From NCBI RefSeq assembly GCF_945605565.1, contig NZ_OX216966.1, positions 2,119,501 to 2,183,500 on the forward strand: a stretch of DNA of 64,000 nucleotides, read 5' to 3'. The DNA comes from Paenibacillus dendritiformis. Its GTDB lineage: Bacteria > Bacillota > Bacilli > Paenibacillales > Paenibacillaceae. A model generated the notes under the pieces. The model did no database searches. It saw nothing but the letters and a program-made list of their open reading frames with translations, and was not told the origin of the DNA. The position numbers and the translations under genes are program-made. This document shows positions 53,879 through 61,959 of this stretch, piece by piece (positions within the stretch are counted from its first letter, which is position 1; every line of letters starts with the position of its first letter).

Positions 53879-53930
53879 GCCTCTCTAGCGGTAGATTCGT
53901 TACATTACCGTTACGGGAGGTTTTTGTTTG
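53879..53930 (+). terminator. Terminator of the IscA-type gene
   Basis: CCTC..GCGGTA and TACCGT..GGGAGG form an interrupted stem, followed by TTTTTGTTT. Confidence 0.55.
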
Positions 53931-54287
53931 CTGATGTTCTGCCTATTTTGCGATATACCTGCATAAAAGAAATAGACCGCCCTCAGAAAAGGTTAATGGT
54001 CTATTCCTTTACTACTTTTCACAGCCACCGCCTTTGAAGCGGCTATTGCACTGGAGTCGTGTTACCGCACGGCTCCTTTTCTATTTATACGATAACATAG
54101 CGGTTTGTATACGCCACCCGTCGGGAACGTTTCCAATCGTTATGATCGTATACCATCACTATCGAACATCAACTTCACTTTCGGATACGGTATCCACAAA
54201 ACGAAGCGAGTCGCTTGAAAAATGAAAAGGAAAAAGTTGCTCTTAGCCTTCCGTGGGGGCAATGCCTGCGCCTAGGGAGTTTTCTTA
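53931..54287 (+). other. Gene-free region with three hairpins, possible small RNA
   Basis: Hairpins: AATAGACC/GGTCTATT (about 53970-54005), AGCC..GGCT (54022-54043), and a terminator-like GGAGTCGTG/CACGGCTCC followed by TTTTCT (54053-54081). TATACC at 53954 could be a -10. Together this could be a small RNA of about 120 bases, but the promoter is weak. The rest to 54287 shows nothing recognisable. Confidence 0.3.
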
Positions 54288-54325
54288 TAAAAAACCTCCA
54301 GTTCCCGTGAAAAGGGCTGGAGGTT
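54288..54325 (-). terminator. Terminator of the DUF2871 gene
   Basis: On the minus strand AACCTCCAGCCC pairs with GGGAACTGGAGGTT (a small internal loop), followed by a run of T residues. Confidence 0.85.
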
Positions 54326-54366
54326 CTTCGCATCGTGTCGGCCCAGAATTGGGGAAGGGGAGAGCG

Positions 54367-54777
54367 CTATTGCCGCGCAGGCTCCTTGAGCGTCTTGCCG
54401 AGCAGGACCATGAGCCAGATGATGGCGGCGCCCACAATCGCATGCCCCAGTCCGGCCATATGGTTCAGGCCGTTCATGTCCCGGCCGAGCACCTGCAGGA
54501 TGCCGCGCGTTGTCATCGTGCCGATCGTCATCAGCATGCCGGCATTGTACACATAGTACCACGCTGTGAACGAGCGGACTTCGTGCACGCGGAACAGGCG
54601 CGCCAGGATGAGGAGCACGAGGAAGAAGAGGAAGCCGAGCACGAGCAGATGGGTATGCAGCGGCTTCAGCATCGTATAGTCCGTAAAACCGTTCAACTTG
54701 GTGAACTCTCTGAAAAAAACACCGGCTAATAGCCCGAGCACAGCATAAATAAATGATGTCACATACAGCTTTTTCAT
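54367..54777 (-). CDS. DUF2871-family membrane protein
   Basis: A 136-residue protein with four membrane helices. His residues fall in or near helices (KPLHTHLLVLGF, GLNHMAGLGHAIVG), and TTRGILQVLG lies between helices 3 and 4. The DUF2871 family has no assigned activity; the His pattern could bind heme or metal. GGAGAGAGG precedes the ATG. A perfect 11-bp tandem repeat upstream (54976-54997) and an adjacent two-component system suggest it is a regulated target. Confidence 0.75.
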   Translation of the reverse strand: MKKLYVTSFIYAVLGLLAGVFFREFTKLNGFTDYTMLKPLHTHLLVLGFLFFLVLLILARLFRVHEVRSFTAWYYVYNAGMLMTIGTMTTRGILQVLGRDMNGLNHMAGLGHAIVGAAIIWLMVLLGKTLKEPARQ

Positions 54778-54960
54778 GGTGCATTACCTCTCTCCATGTC
54801 ATTTTGGGGGAGCTGCTTGCTGCCCGGCATCAGATTGCCCAGGGCAGCGGCCGAGGCGGGAGCAAGCTGCCGGAGCTCCTATCGACTCTGCGTTCGCGCT
54901 GTTCTGACGGGAGGGCAGCAGGCTCCGTCCCCTGCTTGTATTTTCGCGTCTCTACCAGAC

Positions 54961-54997
54961 ATTGTAACTGCCTCGTATGAACGGAATATGAACGGAA
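54961..54997 (-). promoter_or_regulatory. Candidate response-regulator box and promoter for the DUF2871 gene
   Basis: Read on the minus strand, TTCCGTTCATA occurs twice in perfect tandem (54997-54976), followed after nine bases by TACAAT (54966-54961). OmpR/PhoB-family regulators bind tandem repeats with 11-bp period placed over the -35. The encoded response regulator nearby is of that family. No other gene lies between this site and DUF2871; the leader would be about 175 bases. Confidence 0.55.
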
Positions 54998-55077
54998 GGT
55001 AACAAAATCGGGGGCTCGGAGCCGCGGCGCCGCCGTATGGAATGCTGCCTGCGAGGATCCGGACAGGCCATGCCTCG

Positions 55078-56478
55078 CTAGGCGGAAGCGCCGGAAGGCT
55101 TGGCCGGCAGCAGAACGGTGAACGCCGTCCCTTCCCCGACGGCGCTCGCGGCGCGAATCGATCCGCCGTGCAAGTGAACGATGCGCTCGGCGATGGAGAG
55201 ACCGAGGCCGGTTCCGCTCTGCGATCCCCGCTCCGGAGAGCTTGATTTGTAGAAGCGGTCGAAAATATAGGGAAGATCCTCCGCGGCGATGCCTTTGCCG
55301 GTATCGCGAATGACCACCTCGGCGCTTCCATGCTCATTTATTCCACATTGTACATAAAGGCCTCCGCCCGTATCTGTAAACTTGATCGCATTGGCCAGCA
55401 GGTTCATCCACACTTGATGGAGCAGGCCGGCATCGCCGGACATCTCCGTCTTCTCAAGCTCGAGATGGAGCTCCAGCTCCTTCTCCGACCATTGGGGCTC
55501 GAGCGTAATCAACAGCTCCCGGAGCTGCTCATCAAGCCGGAACGCTACCCTCTTGAGCGCCTCCTGGCCGCGATCAAGCGAGGCGAGCGTCAGCAGCTGC
55601 CGGCTGAGCCCGGACAAGCGATCGCTCTCCACCGCGATAATATGGAGATAGTTGCGTTCCTCTTCCGGAGGCAGCGGATGTTCGAGCAATTGGACGGCCA
55701 GCCCGCGAATTGACGTAAGCGGGGACTGAATCTCATGGGACACGTTGGCGACGAACTGCTTCCGCATCGTGTCCGCCTGCTCGATCGATTGGGCCATTCG
55801 CGTGAACCGGCGGGCCAGTTCTCCGATCTCGTCCTGGCGGTGGACGTCAAGCCGCACATCATATTGGCCGCGCTCGAGCTCGGTGGTTGCCTTCGCCAGC
55901 CGGTTGACCGGGCGGACGATGTACCGGGACTTGATGGCGATAAGCACGAGGCTGAAGCCGAAGGTTACGGCCAGCAGCACGGCCAGCAGCAGGCGGATCT
56001 CCTCTGTCTGCTGCACCATATCCGGGCGGATGAACAGCGCATGGCGGCCGGCCTGCGCTTCCAGCAGGAGACCGTAACTGAACTCCAACTTGTTCTCGAA
56101 AATATTCGGGATGAACCACCGCTGCTTGTTCTCCAGCAGTCCCTTGTATACTTGGCCGTCAAGCACGCGCCGCACGACTCCCTCCGGCAAGGAGGCATCC
56201 TTGAAGGCGCGGCCGAATGCGGCCGCTTGCCCGTCCTCGTTGAACACATAGAGCTGGTACCCCATCCCGGAGAGATGCTCCATATAGGATGCGAGCTTGT
56301 CCGGGGGCGATTCCTTGGCGAAAAAGGTGATGGAACGCCCGATATCCTGCATCTTCTCCTCATAATGGAGATTGAGCGTATGGCTGTAAGCCAGATTGGC
56401 CGTCAGGAGGCCAACCGCGAAGCTGAGCAGCACAATGACGACGGAGCTGGTCACAATCGTCGCATATAAGGATCTCAT
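55078..56478 (-). CDS. Sensor histidine kinase with HAMP domain
   Basis: A 466-residue membrane kinase. Helix 1 at about 8-30, an extracellular sensor of about 135 residues, helix 2 at about 165-187, HAMP to about 240, then HisKA with phosphoacceptor His248 in SHEIQSPLTSIRG, and HATPase with NLLANAIKF, DTGKGIA and SGTGLGLSIA. The H-box has Gln where Leu is usual (HELQ/HEIR-like variants occur). Overlaps the response regulator gene by ATGA, so they are coupled. The signal is unknown. Confidence 0.92.
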   Translation of the reverse strand: MRSLYATIVTSSVVIVLLSFAVGLLTANLAYSHTLNLHYEEKMQDIGRSITFFAKESPPDKLASYMEHLSGMGYQLYVFNEDGQAAAFGRAFKDASLPEGVVRRVLDGQVYKGLLENKQRWFIPNIFENKLEFSYGLLLEAQAGRHALFIRPDMVQQTEEIRLLLAVLLAVTFGFSLVLIAIKSRYIVRPVNRLAKATTELERGQYDVRLDVHRQDEIGELARRFTRMAQSIEQADTMRKQFVANVSHEIQSPLTSIRGLAVQLLEHPLPPEEERNYLHIIAVESDRLSGLSRQLLTLASLDRGQEALKRVAFRLDEQLRELLITLEPQWSEKELELHLELEKTEMSGDAGLLHQVWMNLLANAIKFTDTGGGLYVQCGINEHGSAEVVIRDTGKGIAAEDLPYIFDRFYKSSSPERGSQSGTGLGLSIAERIVHLHGGSIRAASAVGEGTAFTVLLPAKPSGASA

Positions 56479-57155
56479 GCGTCGCGAACCTCCAGCTTAT
56501 AGCCGAGTCCCCGGATGGTGACGATGCGGAAGTCATCTGTTGCCTCATGCAGCCGCTCCCGCAGACGCTTAATATGGACATCGATGGTCCGGCTGTCGCC
56601 GGTGAAGTCGGCGCCCCAGATCTGATCGAGCAGCTGGTCGCGCGTGAACAATCTTCCGGGATGGCCGGCCAGCTGCGCCAGCAGCTCGAATTCCTTGCGG
56701 GGCAAGGTCCATTCCTGCCCGCCGGTCGTCACCAGATAGCTCGCTCTGTCGATGATCGTGCCGTGGAAGCGGATCGTTGAGGCCGAGACGAGCTGATAGC
56801 GCCGCAGGAGCGCCTTCATCCGGAACAGAAGCTCCTTCGGCTCGAACGGCTTTACCAGATAATCGTCGGTACCGGCTTCATAGCCGGCGGCCTTATCCTC
56901 CAGCTCTCCGCGGGCCGTGAGCAAAATGACCGGAATATCGTAATGCCGGCGGATATCGGCGCAGAGCGTCCAACCGTCCACGCCGGGCATCATGACATCG
57001 ACAACGGCGATATGCACCGTTTCTTTTTCCAACAGTAGAGAAGCCTTCAGGCCGTCAGCCGCCTCAACTACCTCATATTGCTCCCGTTCGAGAATCAAGC
57101 GCAGCAGCGCGCGAATATGCGGATCGTCGTCCGCGACAAGCACTCGAATGCGCAT
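56475..57155 (-). CDS. Response regulator, OmpR/PhoB family
   Basis: A 226-residue regulator. Receiver: acidic pocket Asp9/Asp10, phosphorylation site Asp53 in VVDVMMPGVDG, Lys near 102 in LVKPFEP. DNA-binding winged helix at about 130-226 (LPRKEFELLAQLAGHPGR, RTIDVHIKRLR). First gene of the two-component operon. The 11-bp tandem repeat near 54976-54997 fits what such a protein binds. Confidence 0.93.
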   Translation of the reverse strand: MRIRVLVADDDPHIRALLRLILEREQYEVVEAADGLKASLLLEKETVHIAVVDVMMPGVDGWTLCADIRRHYDIPVILLTARGELEDKAAGYEAGTDDYLVKPFEPKELLFRMKALLRRYQLVSASTIRFHGTIIDRASYLVTTGGQEWTLPRKEFELLAQLAGHPGRLFTRDQLLDQIWGADFTGDSRTIDVHIKRLRERLHEATDDFRIVTIRGLGYKLEVRDA

Positions 57156-57221
57156 CCGTAGGCACCACCTTGAATGTAATTATTTTCACATAATACGGAG
57201 ACGACGGCTCTCCATATAGCA

Positions 57222-57254
57222 AATCCTTGGAACCGCGAATGGCGGCTCCAAGGA
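57222..57254. other. Strong hairpin between two minus-strand genes
   Basis: ATCCTTGGAACCGC pairs with GGCGGCTCCAAGGAT around GAAT. There is no T-tract, so it may act as an mRNA stabiliser or weak terminator behind the small membrane protein gene. Confidence 0.5.
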
Positions 57255-57266
57255 TCTCGTTGTTCG

Positions 57267-57473
57267 CTACAAAAACGTTTTGTCGATCATTAACGCAATC
57301 AAATAAAAGCAAAATAAGGAAAATAACCAGCATCCTGTCCCAAGCAAGCGATGTTGCTTTTTCCAAAATTGAAAACCGAGTGCCAATATTCCGGCATTGG
57401 CCAGAATCAGCACCACGGACATGCCTACAATGGCAATCCAATACAGCACTTCAAATACGGCGGCCGTCGTCAT
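57267..57473 (-). CDS. Small two-helix membrane protein, unknown
   Basis: A 68-residue protein with helices at about 5-32 and 42-62 separated by a basic turn (WKKQHRLLG). GGGAG lies about ten bases before the ATG. It is followed by a strong hairpin and precedes the two-component operon on the same strand. The clean hydrophobic pattern and ribosome site argue for a real gene; no family recognised. Confidence 0.6.
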   Translation of the reverse strand: MTTAAVFEVLYWIAIVGMSVVLILANAGILALGFQFWKKQHRLLGTGCWLFSLFCFYLIALMIDKTFL

Positions 57474-57724
57474 GGAAAGTCGCTCCCATCTTCATTATTG
57501 CAATCCCTCTCAACCTTATCCATACGATACCATCCCGCATGCGGCAATGACAAGCCGATGAGACGGCGAAATGTGTCGATGTGAAGCGCTTCGGACGAAC
57601 GAAGCGGAAGCGGAGAGGGCATGTTCCCAAAATAAGGCGCGCGCCGTGGACAATCATCCAAGAATCATCAGGCGACATTGAGTATGTATAAACGAGAAGC
57701 ACGTAGACGAAAGGGGATAGACGC

Positions 57725-58387
57725 ATGGAAGGACGGCAGTTGGCCAGCAAATGGCTGAAGACGGAAGCGCTGCTTGGACATTCGCAGGTTGCGGATCATA
57801 TCCCGGCCACGAGGGTGTACAACACCTCCAATTTGCATCAAATGTTGAACCAATACGGATTTGTCGTCATCAAGCCGGTCGTGGGCGGCGGCGGAACCGG
57901 CGTCATCAAAGTCACCCTGGAAGACGGAAATTATGCGTACACCTATATGTCGAAGACGCGCTCCTTTACCGGGTTCGATGCGATGGTCCGCTCGCTCTCC
58001 ACGGTGAAGAAGAAGCGCAGGTACATTATTCAGCGCGGCATCCGGCTAGCTTCGATTAGCGGGAGACCGATCGATTACCGGGTCAAATTCGTGAAGACGA
58101 GGGGAAGATGGATCTGCCGGGGCGTCGTCGGCAGGCTCGCGCGCCATGGCCTCTTCGTGACGAATCTATGCAGAGGCGGGACGCAGCTCAGCGGGGCTGA
58201 TGGCATTCGCCGCTCCTTGTCCGGCCGGATGGTCCGATCGAAGAAGCGGGAGATGATGCATATTTCGCGGATGTGCACCCGCATATTGGAGGGGAAGTAT
58301 CCTGGCATTAGCCAGCTCGGCTATGATTACGGGATCGACAAATCCGGACATATCTGGATCTTTGAAGTGAATACGCGCCCGCAATAG
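57725..58387 (+). CDS. YheC/YheD-family ATP-grasp protein (spore-coat associated type)
   Basis: A 220-residue protein. VIKPVVGGGGTGVIKV, the DYRVKFV strand and the terminal IWIFEVNTRP are ATP-grasp elements as in YheC/YheD. Members of this family are coat-associated in Bacillus spores; the ligase reaction is unknown. The frame stops right after VNTRPQ, where many relatives go on for a short tail, so it may be slightly truncated. AAGGGG precedes ATG 57725. Confidence 0.8.
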   Translation: MEGRQLASKWLKTEALLGHSQVADHIPATRVYNTSNLHQMLNQYGFVVIKPVVGGGGTGVIKVTLEDGNYAYTYMSKTRSFTGFDAMVRSLSTVKKKRRYIIQRGIRLASISGRPIDYRVKFVKTRGRWICRGVVGRLARHGLFVTNLCRGGTQLSGADGIRRSLSGRMVRSKKREMMHISRMCTRILEGKYPGISQLGYDYGIDKSGHIWIFEVNTRPQ

Positions 58388-58477
58388 CGAACATTCGCGA
58401 AGCGGGCGGCTTCCGCGCTTACGGCCAATAGAGTGATAGATTTCATTTAGGATGAACAAGATTATGATTAAAGATTT

Positions 58478-58601
58478 TTATCCAAAATTCAACAAAAATA
58501 GATGTGAATAAAGCTATCCACATCATCCCCAATGATTCAAGTCCTTTTTCGACGGTTATCAACAAGTTAAACACATATCTTCCACAGGTGGCTGTGGATA
58601 A
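58478..58601. promoter_or_regulatory. Cluster of four DnaA boxes upstream of sda
   Basis: TTATCCAAA (58478-58486), CTATCCACA (58514-58522) and TTATCAACA (58556-58564) each differ from TTATCCACA by one base, and TGTGGATAA (58593-58601) is a perfect box on the minus strand. In Bacillus, sda is known to be activated by DnaA through such boxes, which links replication state to sporulation. The cluster ends 79 bases before sda. Confidence 0.8.
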
Positions 58602-58680
58602 CGGAACGCTTGTTCCTGAGAAATCACCATGATATGATGATGGGGCATTAAGGAAACTTTTAGGAAAGGTTGTGATTAGG

Positions 58681-58830
58681 ATGGCTTTGCTCTCCGATGA
58701 ATTGCTTATGGATTCCTATGAGCAGGCAATCAAGCTAGGTCTAGATGATGACTTCATCGCGCTGCTGCTTGCCGAAATTCAGAAACGCCGCCTGCATCCG
58801 ACCCTCTTCCATAAACCGGTGCGCAGATAG
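58681..58830 (+). CDS. sda: Sporulation checkpoint protein Sda
   Basis: A 49-residue protein, MALLSDELLMDSYEQAIKL followed by a second helix DDDFIALLLAEIQKRRL: the two-helix hairpin of Sda (Bacillus: LSDELLIESYFKA, DFIELIENEIKRRS). Sda binds the histidine kinase KinA and blocks the phosphorelay when DNA replication is disturbed or new. AGGAAAGG lies upstream of ATG 58681. The DnaA-box cluster in front confirms the identification. The C-terminal tail (HPTLFHKPVRR) differs from Bacillus. Confidence 0.9.
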   Translation: MALLSDELLMDSYEQAIKLGLDDDFIALLLAEIQKRRLHPTLFHKPVRR

Positions 58831-58852
58831 AATAGCCGGTTATTCGTGATCC

Positions 58853-59113
58853 TTACTCCCAAGACAGGCCATTGACGGTTGAGGACGTATTACAGTGCTC
58901 ACAATATAAGATATGCACGCACAGCCGTCTGCTAGAACGATCCTTGATATGGATCGGGAGCGTCTCATGGTCGTCCTCCGCTTGGAAATAAGGAGAGTAA
59001 GGTCCATAATAATCTTCCAGTTTGCCGCTGTCGACGGCTGGGTTCAAACAGTTCGGACATTGAAAAAGCATGTGACTGGTTATGCCGTTGCATAGTGGAC
59101 AAACATGAAACAA
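58853..59113 (-). CDS. Small zinc-ribbon-like protein, unknown
   Basis: An 86-residue protein with CxxC pairs at 5/8 and 19/22, Cys65 and a third pair at 71/74, so up to two zinc sites. No enzyme motif. Starts at TTG 59113 with GGAGGAGG six bases upstream. That ribosome site lies in the 3' arm of a 16-bp hairpin that ends at the start codon (59112-59158), so translation is probably controlled. No family recognised. Confidence 0.7.
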   Translation of the reverse strand: MFHVCPLCNGITSHMLFQCPNCLNPAVDSGKLEDYYGPYSPYFQAEDDHETLPIHIKDRSSRRLCVHILYCEHCNTSSTVNGLSWE

Positions 59114-59158
59114 GGGTATCCTCCTCCGTTACATACAGAATAGGAGTAGGATACCCTT
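59112..59158 (-). promoter_or_regulatory. SD-sequestering hairpin in the zinc-ribbon mRNA leader
   Basis: On the minus strand AAGGGTATCCTACTCC pairs with GGAGGAGGATACCCTT (one mismatch) across a 15-base loop. The 3' arm contains the whole Shine-Dalgarno sequence and ends at the TTG start codon. As a plus-strand terminator it would have only a broken T-tract and no gene to terminate except sda 280 bases away. Confidence 0.6.
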
Positions 59159-59230
59159 TCTTTCCTTTTCTCATGACAAGCCGTAATGAGTACGCGATCT
59201 GCGAGGTTATGCCGCCGTCAGGCCGGCAGC

Positions 59231-60238
59231 TTACATCTTCATGTTGCTGCTGTGGCCCGGGGACAGCTTGGCCGTCGGATCGATATACACCTTCGCGTTG
59301 TTCACCGCTGTTGGCGCTTCGCCGAAGCCGACCGCAATCAATTTCAGCTTGCCGGGATATGTCGTAATATCGCCTGCCGAGAATATGCCTGGAATGTTGG
59401 TCTCCATCCGGGTATCGACGATAATCGATCCGCCTTCAATGTTCAATCCCCATTCGGCAATCGGCCCCAACGAGGATACGAATCCGAAGTTAACGATGAC
59501 CGCATCGACATCGATATCCATCGAGCCCTTGCTCTTCGTATCGGTGATGGTCACCCGTTCCACGCGTCCCGCGTTTCCGTGCAGGGCGGTAATCTCCTTC
59601 GGCGTCAGCACTTGCACCTTGGAGTTCATCAATTGCTCGACGCTGTGCTCATGGGCGCGGAATTTGTCGCGGCGGTGAATCAAGGTCACCTGCTCCGCGA
59701 TCGGCTCCAGCATCAAGGCCCAGTCTACGGCGGAATCGCCGCCGCCGCTGATCAGCACGCGCTGACCTTTGTACTGATGCAGATCGCTGACGAAATAGTG
59801 CAGGTTCGACTTCTCGTACTGCGCGGCTTCCGGCAGTTCGAGCCGGCGCGGTTCGAAGGCGCCCACGCCCGCGGTGATGATCACGGCCTTGGCGTGATGG
59901 ACCTGCTTATCCGTCGTAATCGCGAAGAGGCGCTCGTCGAGCTTCTCGACCTTAAGCACTTTCTCTTCCAAGCGCACATCAGGGTGGAAATGATCCATCT
60001 GCTGCTTGAGCTGATTGACGAGTTCCTGAGCCGTAACCTTCGGGAATCCGGCTACGTCGTAAATGTATTTCTCGGGGTACAGGGCTGCTAACTGTCCTCC
60101 TAATTGAGGCATGCTCTCAAGCAGCCGCACGGATGCTTGGCGCATGCCGCCGTAGAAGGCGGCAAACATTCCGGCAGGACCGCCACCAATAATAAGAATA
60201 TCTACAATATCTTGTTGTGAAGCTGGCTGTGTATCCAA
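59231..60238 (-). CDS. Ferredoxin/flavodoxin-NADP reductase, YumC type
   Basis: A 335-residue thioredoxin-reductase-like flavoprotein without the redox CxxC: FAD motif [13 protein letters not shown] near 20, NADPH motif [12 protein letters not shown] near 165, and [13 protein letters not shown] near 290. This is the Bacillus YumC-type ferredoxin-NADP reductase. Starts at TTG 60238 with GGAGGTG upstream. Promoter at 60310-60338 on the minus strand. Divergent from an NDH-2 gene, as yumB and yumC are neighbours in Bacillus. Confidence 0.92.
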   Translation of the reverse strand: MDTQPASQQDIVDILIIGGGPAGMFAAFYGGMRQASVRLLESMPQLGGQLAALYPEKYIYDVAGFPKVTAQELVNQLKQQMDHFHPDVRLEEKVLKVEKLDERLFAITTDKQVHHAKAVIITAGVGAFEPRRLELPEAAQYEKSNLHYFVSDLHQYKGQRVLISGGGDSAVDWALMLEPIAEQVTLIHRRDKFRAHEHSVEQLMNSKVQVLTPKEITALHGNAGRVERVTITDTKSKGSMDIDVDAVIVNFGFVSSLGPIAEWGLNIEGGSIIVDTRMETNIPGIFSAGDITTYPGKLKLIAVGFGEAPTAVNNAKVYIDPTAKLSPGHSSNMKM

Positions 60239-60309
60239 GGCAGAGCACCTCCAAAATGACGATGTCTGACCACGTGATCATGGTCATTGTGCAATCCGGC
60301 ACATTATCC

Positions 60310-60338
60310 ATTATAAACCTAGTACGGAGAGAAGGAAA
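60310..60338 (-). promoter_or_regulatory. Sigma-A promoter of the ferredoxin-NADP reductase gene
   Basis: On the minus strand TTTCCT, 17 bases, TATAAT (60315-60310). The -10 is perfect, the -35 weak. Confidence 0.55.
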
Positions 60339-60440
60339 CAATGCATTTGAAAATGTTTCAAGTCATGTCAGCGGTTTTCACAAATGAAATGTGGTACAAT
60401 ATAGGAAAGAAGGAAGAACACGAAAATTCCGACCCATTAA

Positions 60441-60479
60441 TTGACAGTCCAAAAAAAACAAACATATAAAACGCTTTCA
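60441..60479 (+). promoter_or_regulatory. Distal promoter of the NDH-2 gene with overlapping cre-like site
   Basis: TTGACA (60441-60446), 18-base spacer, TATAAA (60465-60470). ATAAAACGCTTTCA (60466-60479) matches cre at all but its first two positions and overlaps the -10. Confidence 0.5.
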
Positions 60480-60632
60480 TTTAGGAATAAGTAAAAATGA
60501 TGCTTGTATTTTAGCTGGAAACTCGATATCATTGCATGTGGATTGTATACAAAGTTCGATAAATTGTCGATGATGCAATTCACAGCGGCGCTTCTTTTAT
60601 ACAACATCGCGCAGGCAATCGTTTGTTTTTTT

Positions 60633-60673
60633 TTGTGGGGATTTTCACATTTCCACTACAACTTATTATAAAT
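60633..60673 (+). promoter_or_regulatory. Proximal promoter of the NDH-2 gene with Rex-like operator
   Basis: TTGTGGGGATTTTCACAT (60633-60650) matches the Rex consensus TTGTGAAnnnnTTCACAA at 11 of 14 fixed positions. It overlaps a possible -35 (TTCACA, 60644-60649), 18 bases before TATAAA (60668-60673). In Bacillus the NADH-sensing repressor Rex controls an NDH-2 gene, so this placement makes sense. Confidence 0.5.
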
Positions 60674-60759
60674 GGGCGTCGAAGCACAGCCGATTCTTTT
60701 CCTGCGGGTCCACAGAGTCGGCTCAAGTTGATTTACCCGACTGGAAGGAGCAAATTACG

Positions 60760-61956
60760 ATGAGCAACATACCTAAAATCGTCATTTTAGGCGCGGGTTA
60801 CGGTGGCATCATGGCAGCTCAGCGGCTGCAAAAAGAATTGAATTACAATGAAGCGGATGTAACGCTGGTCAACAAACATGACTACCATTACTTCACGACT
60901 CATTTGCATATGCCTGCTGCCGGTACAGACTCCTATGATAATGCGCGCGTATCGATTTCCAAGCTGATCGACGAGTTCAAGATTGATTTCGTCAAATCGA
61001 CCGTCAAAGAAATCCGCGTGCAAGACAAGAAGGTCATTTTGGAAGACGGAACGCTATCCTTTGATTACTTGGTCATCGGCCTGGGAGGCGAGCCGGAGAC
61101 ATTTGGCATTCCGGGTCTGGGCGAGTATGCGTTCAGCATTCGCAGCATCAACTCGGTTCGCGTCATCCGCGAGCATATTGAGCATCAATTCGCTCTGTTC
61201 AAGCAGGATGAGAGCAAGAAGGAGCGCCTGAACTTCATCGTCGGCGGAGCGGGCTTCACCGGCATTGAGTTCGTAGGCGAATTGTCCGATCGCGTTCCGC
61301 AGTTGTGCAAGCAGTTCGATGTCGATCCGCAGCTGGTCCATATTTATAACATTGAAGCGGCGCCAACAGCGCTCCCTGGCTTCGATCCGGAGCTGGTCGA
61401 ATACGCGATGGACGTGCTGAAGAAGAAGGGCGTAACCTTCAAGCTGGCGACCGCAATCAAGGAATGCACGCCGGATGGCGTCGTGCTCGCGACCGGCGAA
61501 GAGATCAAGGCGTCCACCGTCGTATGGACCGGGGGCATCCGCGGCAACCGTCTCATCGAGCAAGCCGGCTTCGAAGCGATGCGCGGCCGTGTCAAGGTGG
61601 ATGAATATTTGAGAGCGCCTGGCCATGACAACATCTTTATTATCGGAGACAACTCGCTGATGATTAACCCGGCGAACGATCGTCCATTCCCGCCGACGGC
61701 GCAAATGGCGATGCAGCAAGGTCCGGTATGTACAAGCAATATCGTGGCTTCCATTCGCAATCAACCGCTCAAGAAATTCGAGTTCCATAATAAAGGAACG
61801 GTAGCATCCTTGGGCAAAGGCGAAGCGATCGGTGTCGTCGGCTCGAAGAAGCTGAAAGGCTTCTGGGCGGCACAGCTGAAAAAAGTGATCGATATTCGCT
61901 GGCTGTTCATCATCGGCGGCATTTCCTTGGCGCTTCGCAAAGGAAAGTTCTTCTAA
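60760..61956 (+). CDS. Type II NADH dehydrogenase (NDH-2, YumB-like)
   Basis: A 398-residue flavoprotein: FAD motif LGAGYGGIMAA, NAD motif VGGAGFTGIEFVGEL near 165, IIGDNSLMINP near 295, quinone-side AQMAMQQG, and a C-terminal amphipathic/hydrophobic segment (WLFIIGGISLALRKGKFF) for membrane attachment. It oxidises NADH and reduces menaquinone without pumping protons. GGAAGGAG precedes ATG 60760. Two promoters and a Rex-like site are visible upstream. Confidence 0.93.
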   Translation: MSNIPKIVILGAGYGGIMAAQRLQKELNYNEADVTLVNKHDYHYFTTHLHMPAAGTDSYDNARVSISKLIDEFKIDFVKSTVKEIRVQDKKVILEDGTLSFDYLVIGLGGEPETFGIPGLGEYAFSIRSINSVRVIREHIEHQFALFKQDESKKERLNFIVGGAGFTGIEFVGELSDRVPQLCKQFDVDPQLVHIYNIEAAPTALPGFDPELVEYAMDVLKKKGVTFKLATAIKECTPDGVVLATGEEIKASTVVWTGGIRGNRLIEQAGFEAMRGRVKVDEYLRAPGHDNIFIIGDNSLMINPANDRPFPPTAQMAMQQGPVCTSNIVASIRNQPLKKFEFHNKGTVASLGKGEAIGVVGSKKLKGFWAAQLKKVIDIRWLFIIGGISLALRKGKFF

Positions 61957-61959
61957 GCG

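Noticed and set aside
58478..58601. Chromosomal replication origin
   Set aside because: DnaA boxes are present, but there is no dnaA, dnaN or AT-rich unwinding element; the following gene is sda, whose known DnaA control explains the boxes.
59112..59158. Plain transcription terminator for sda
   Set aside because: The hairpin is 280 bases after sda with the minus-strand gene in between, the T-tract is interrupted, and its 3' arm on the minus strand coincides exactly with a ribosome site and start codon.
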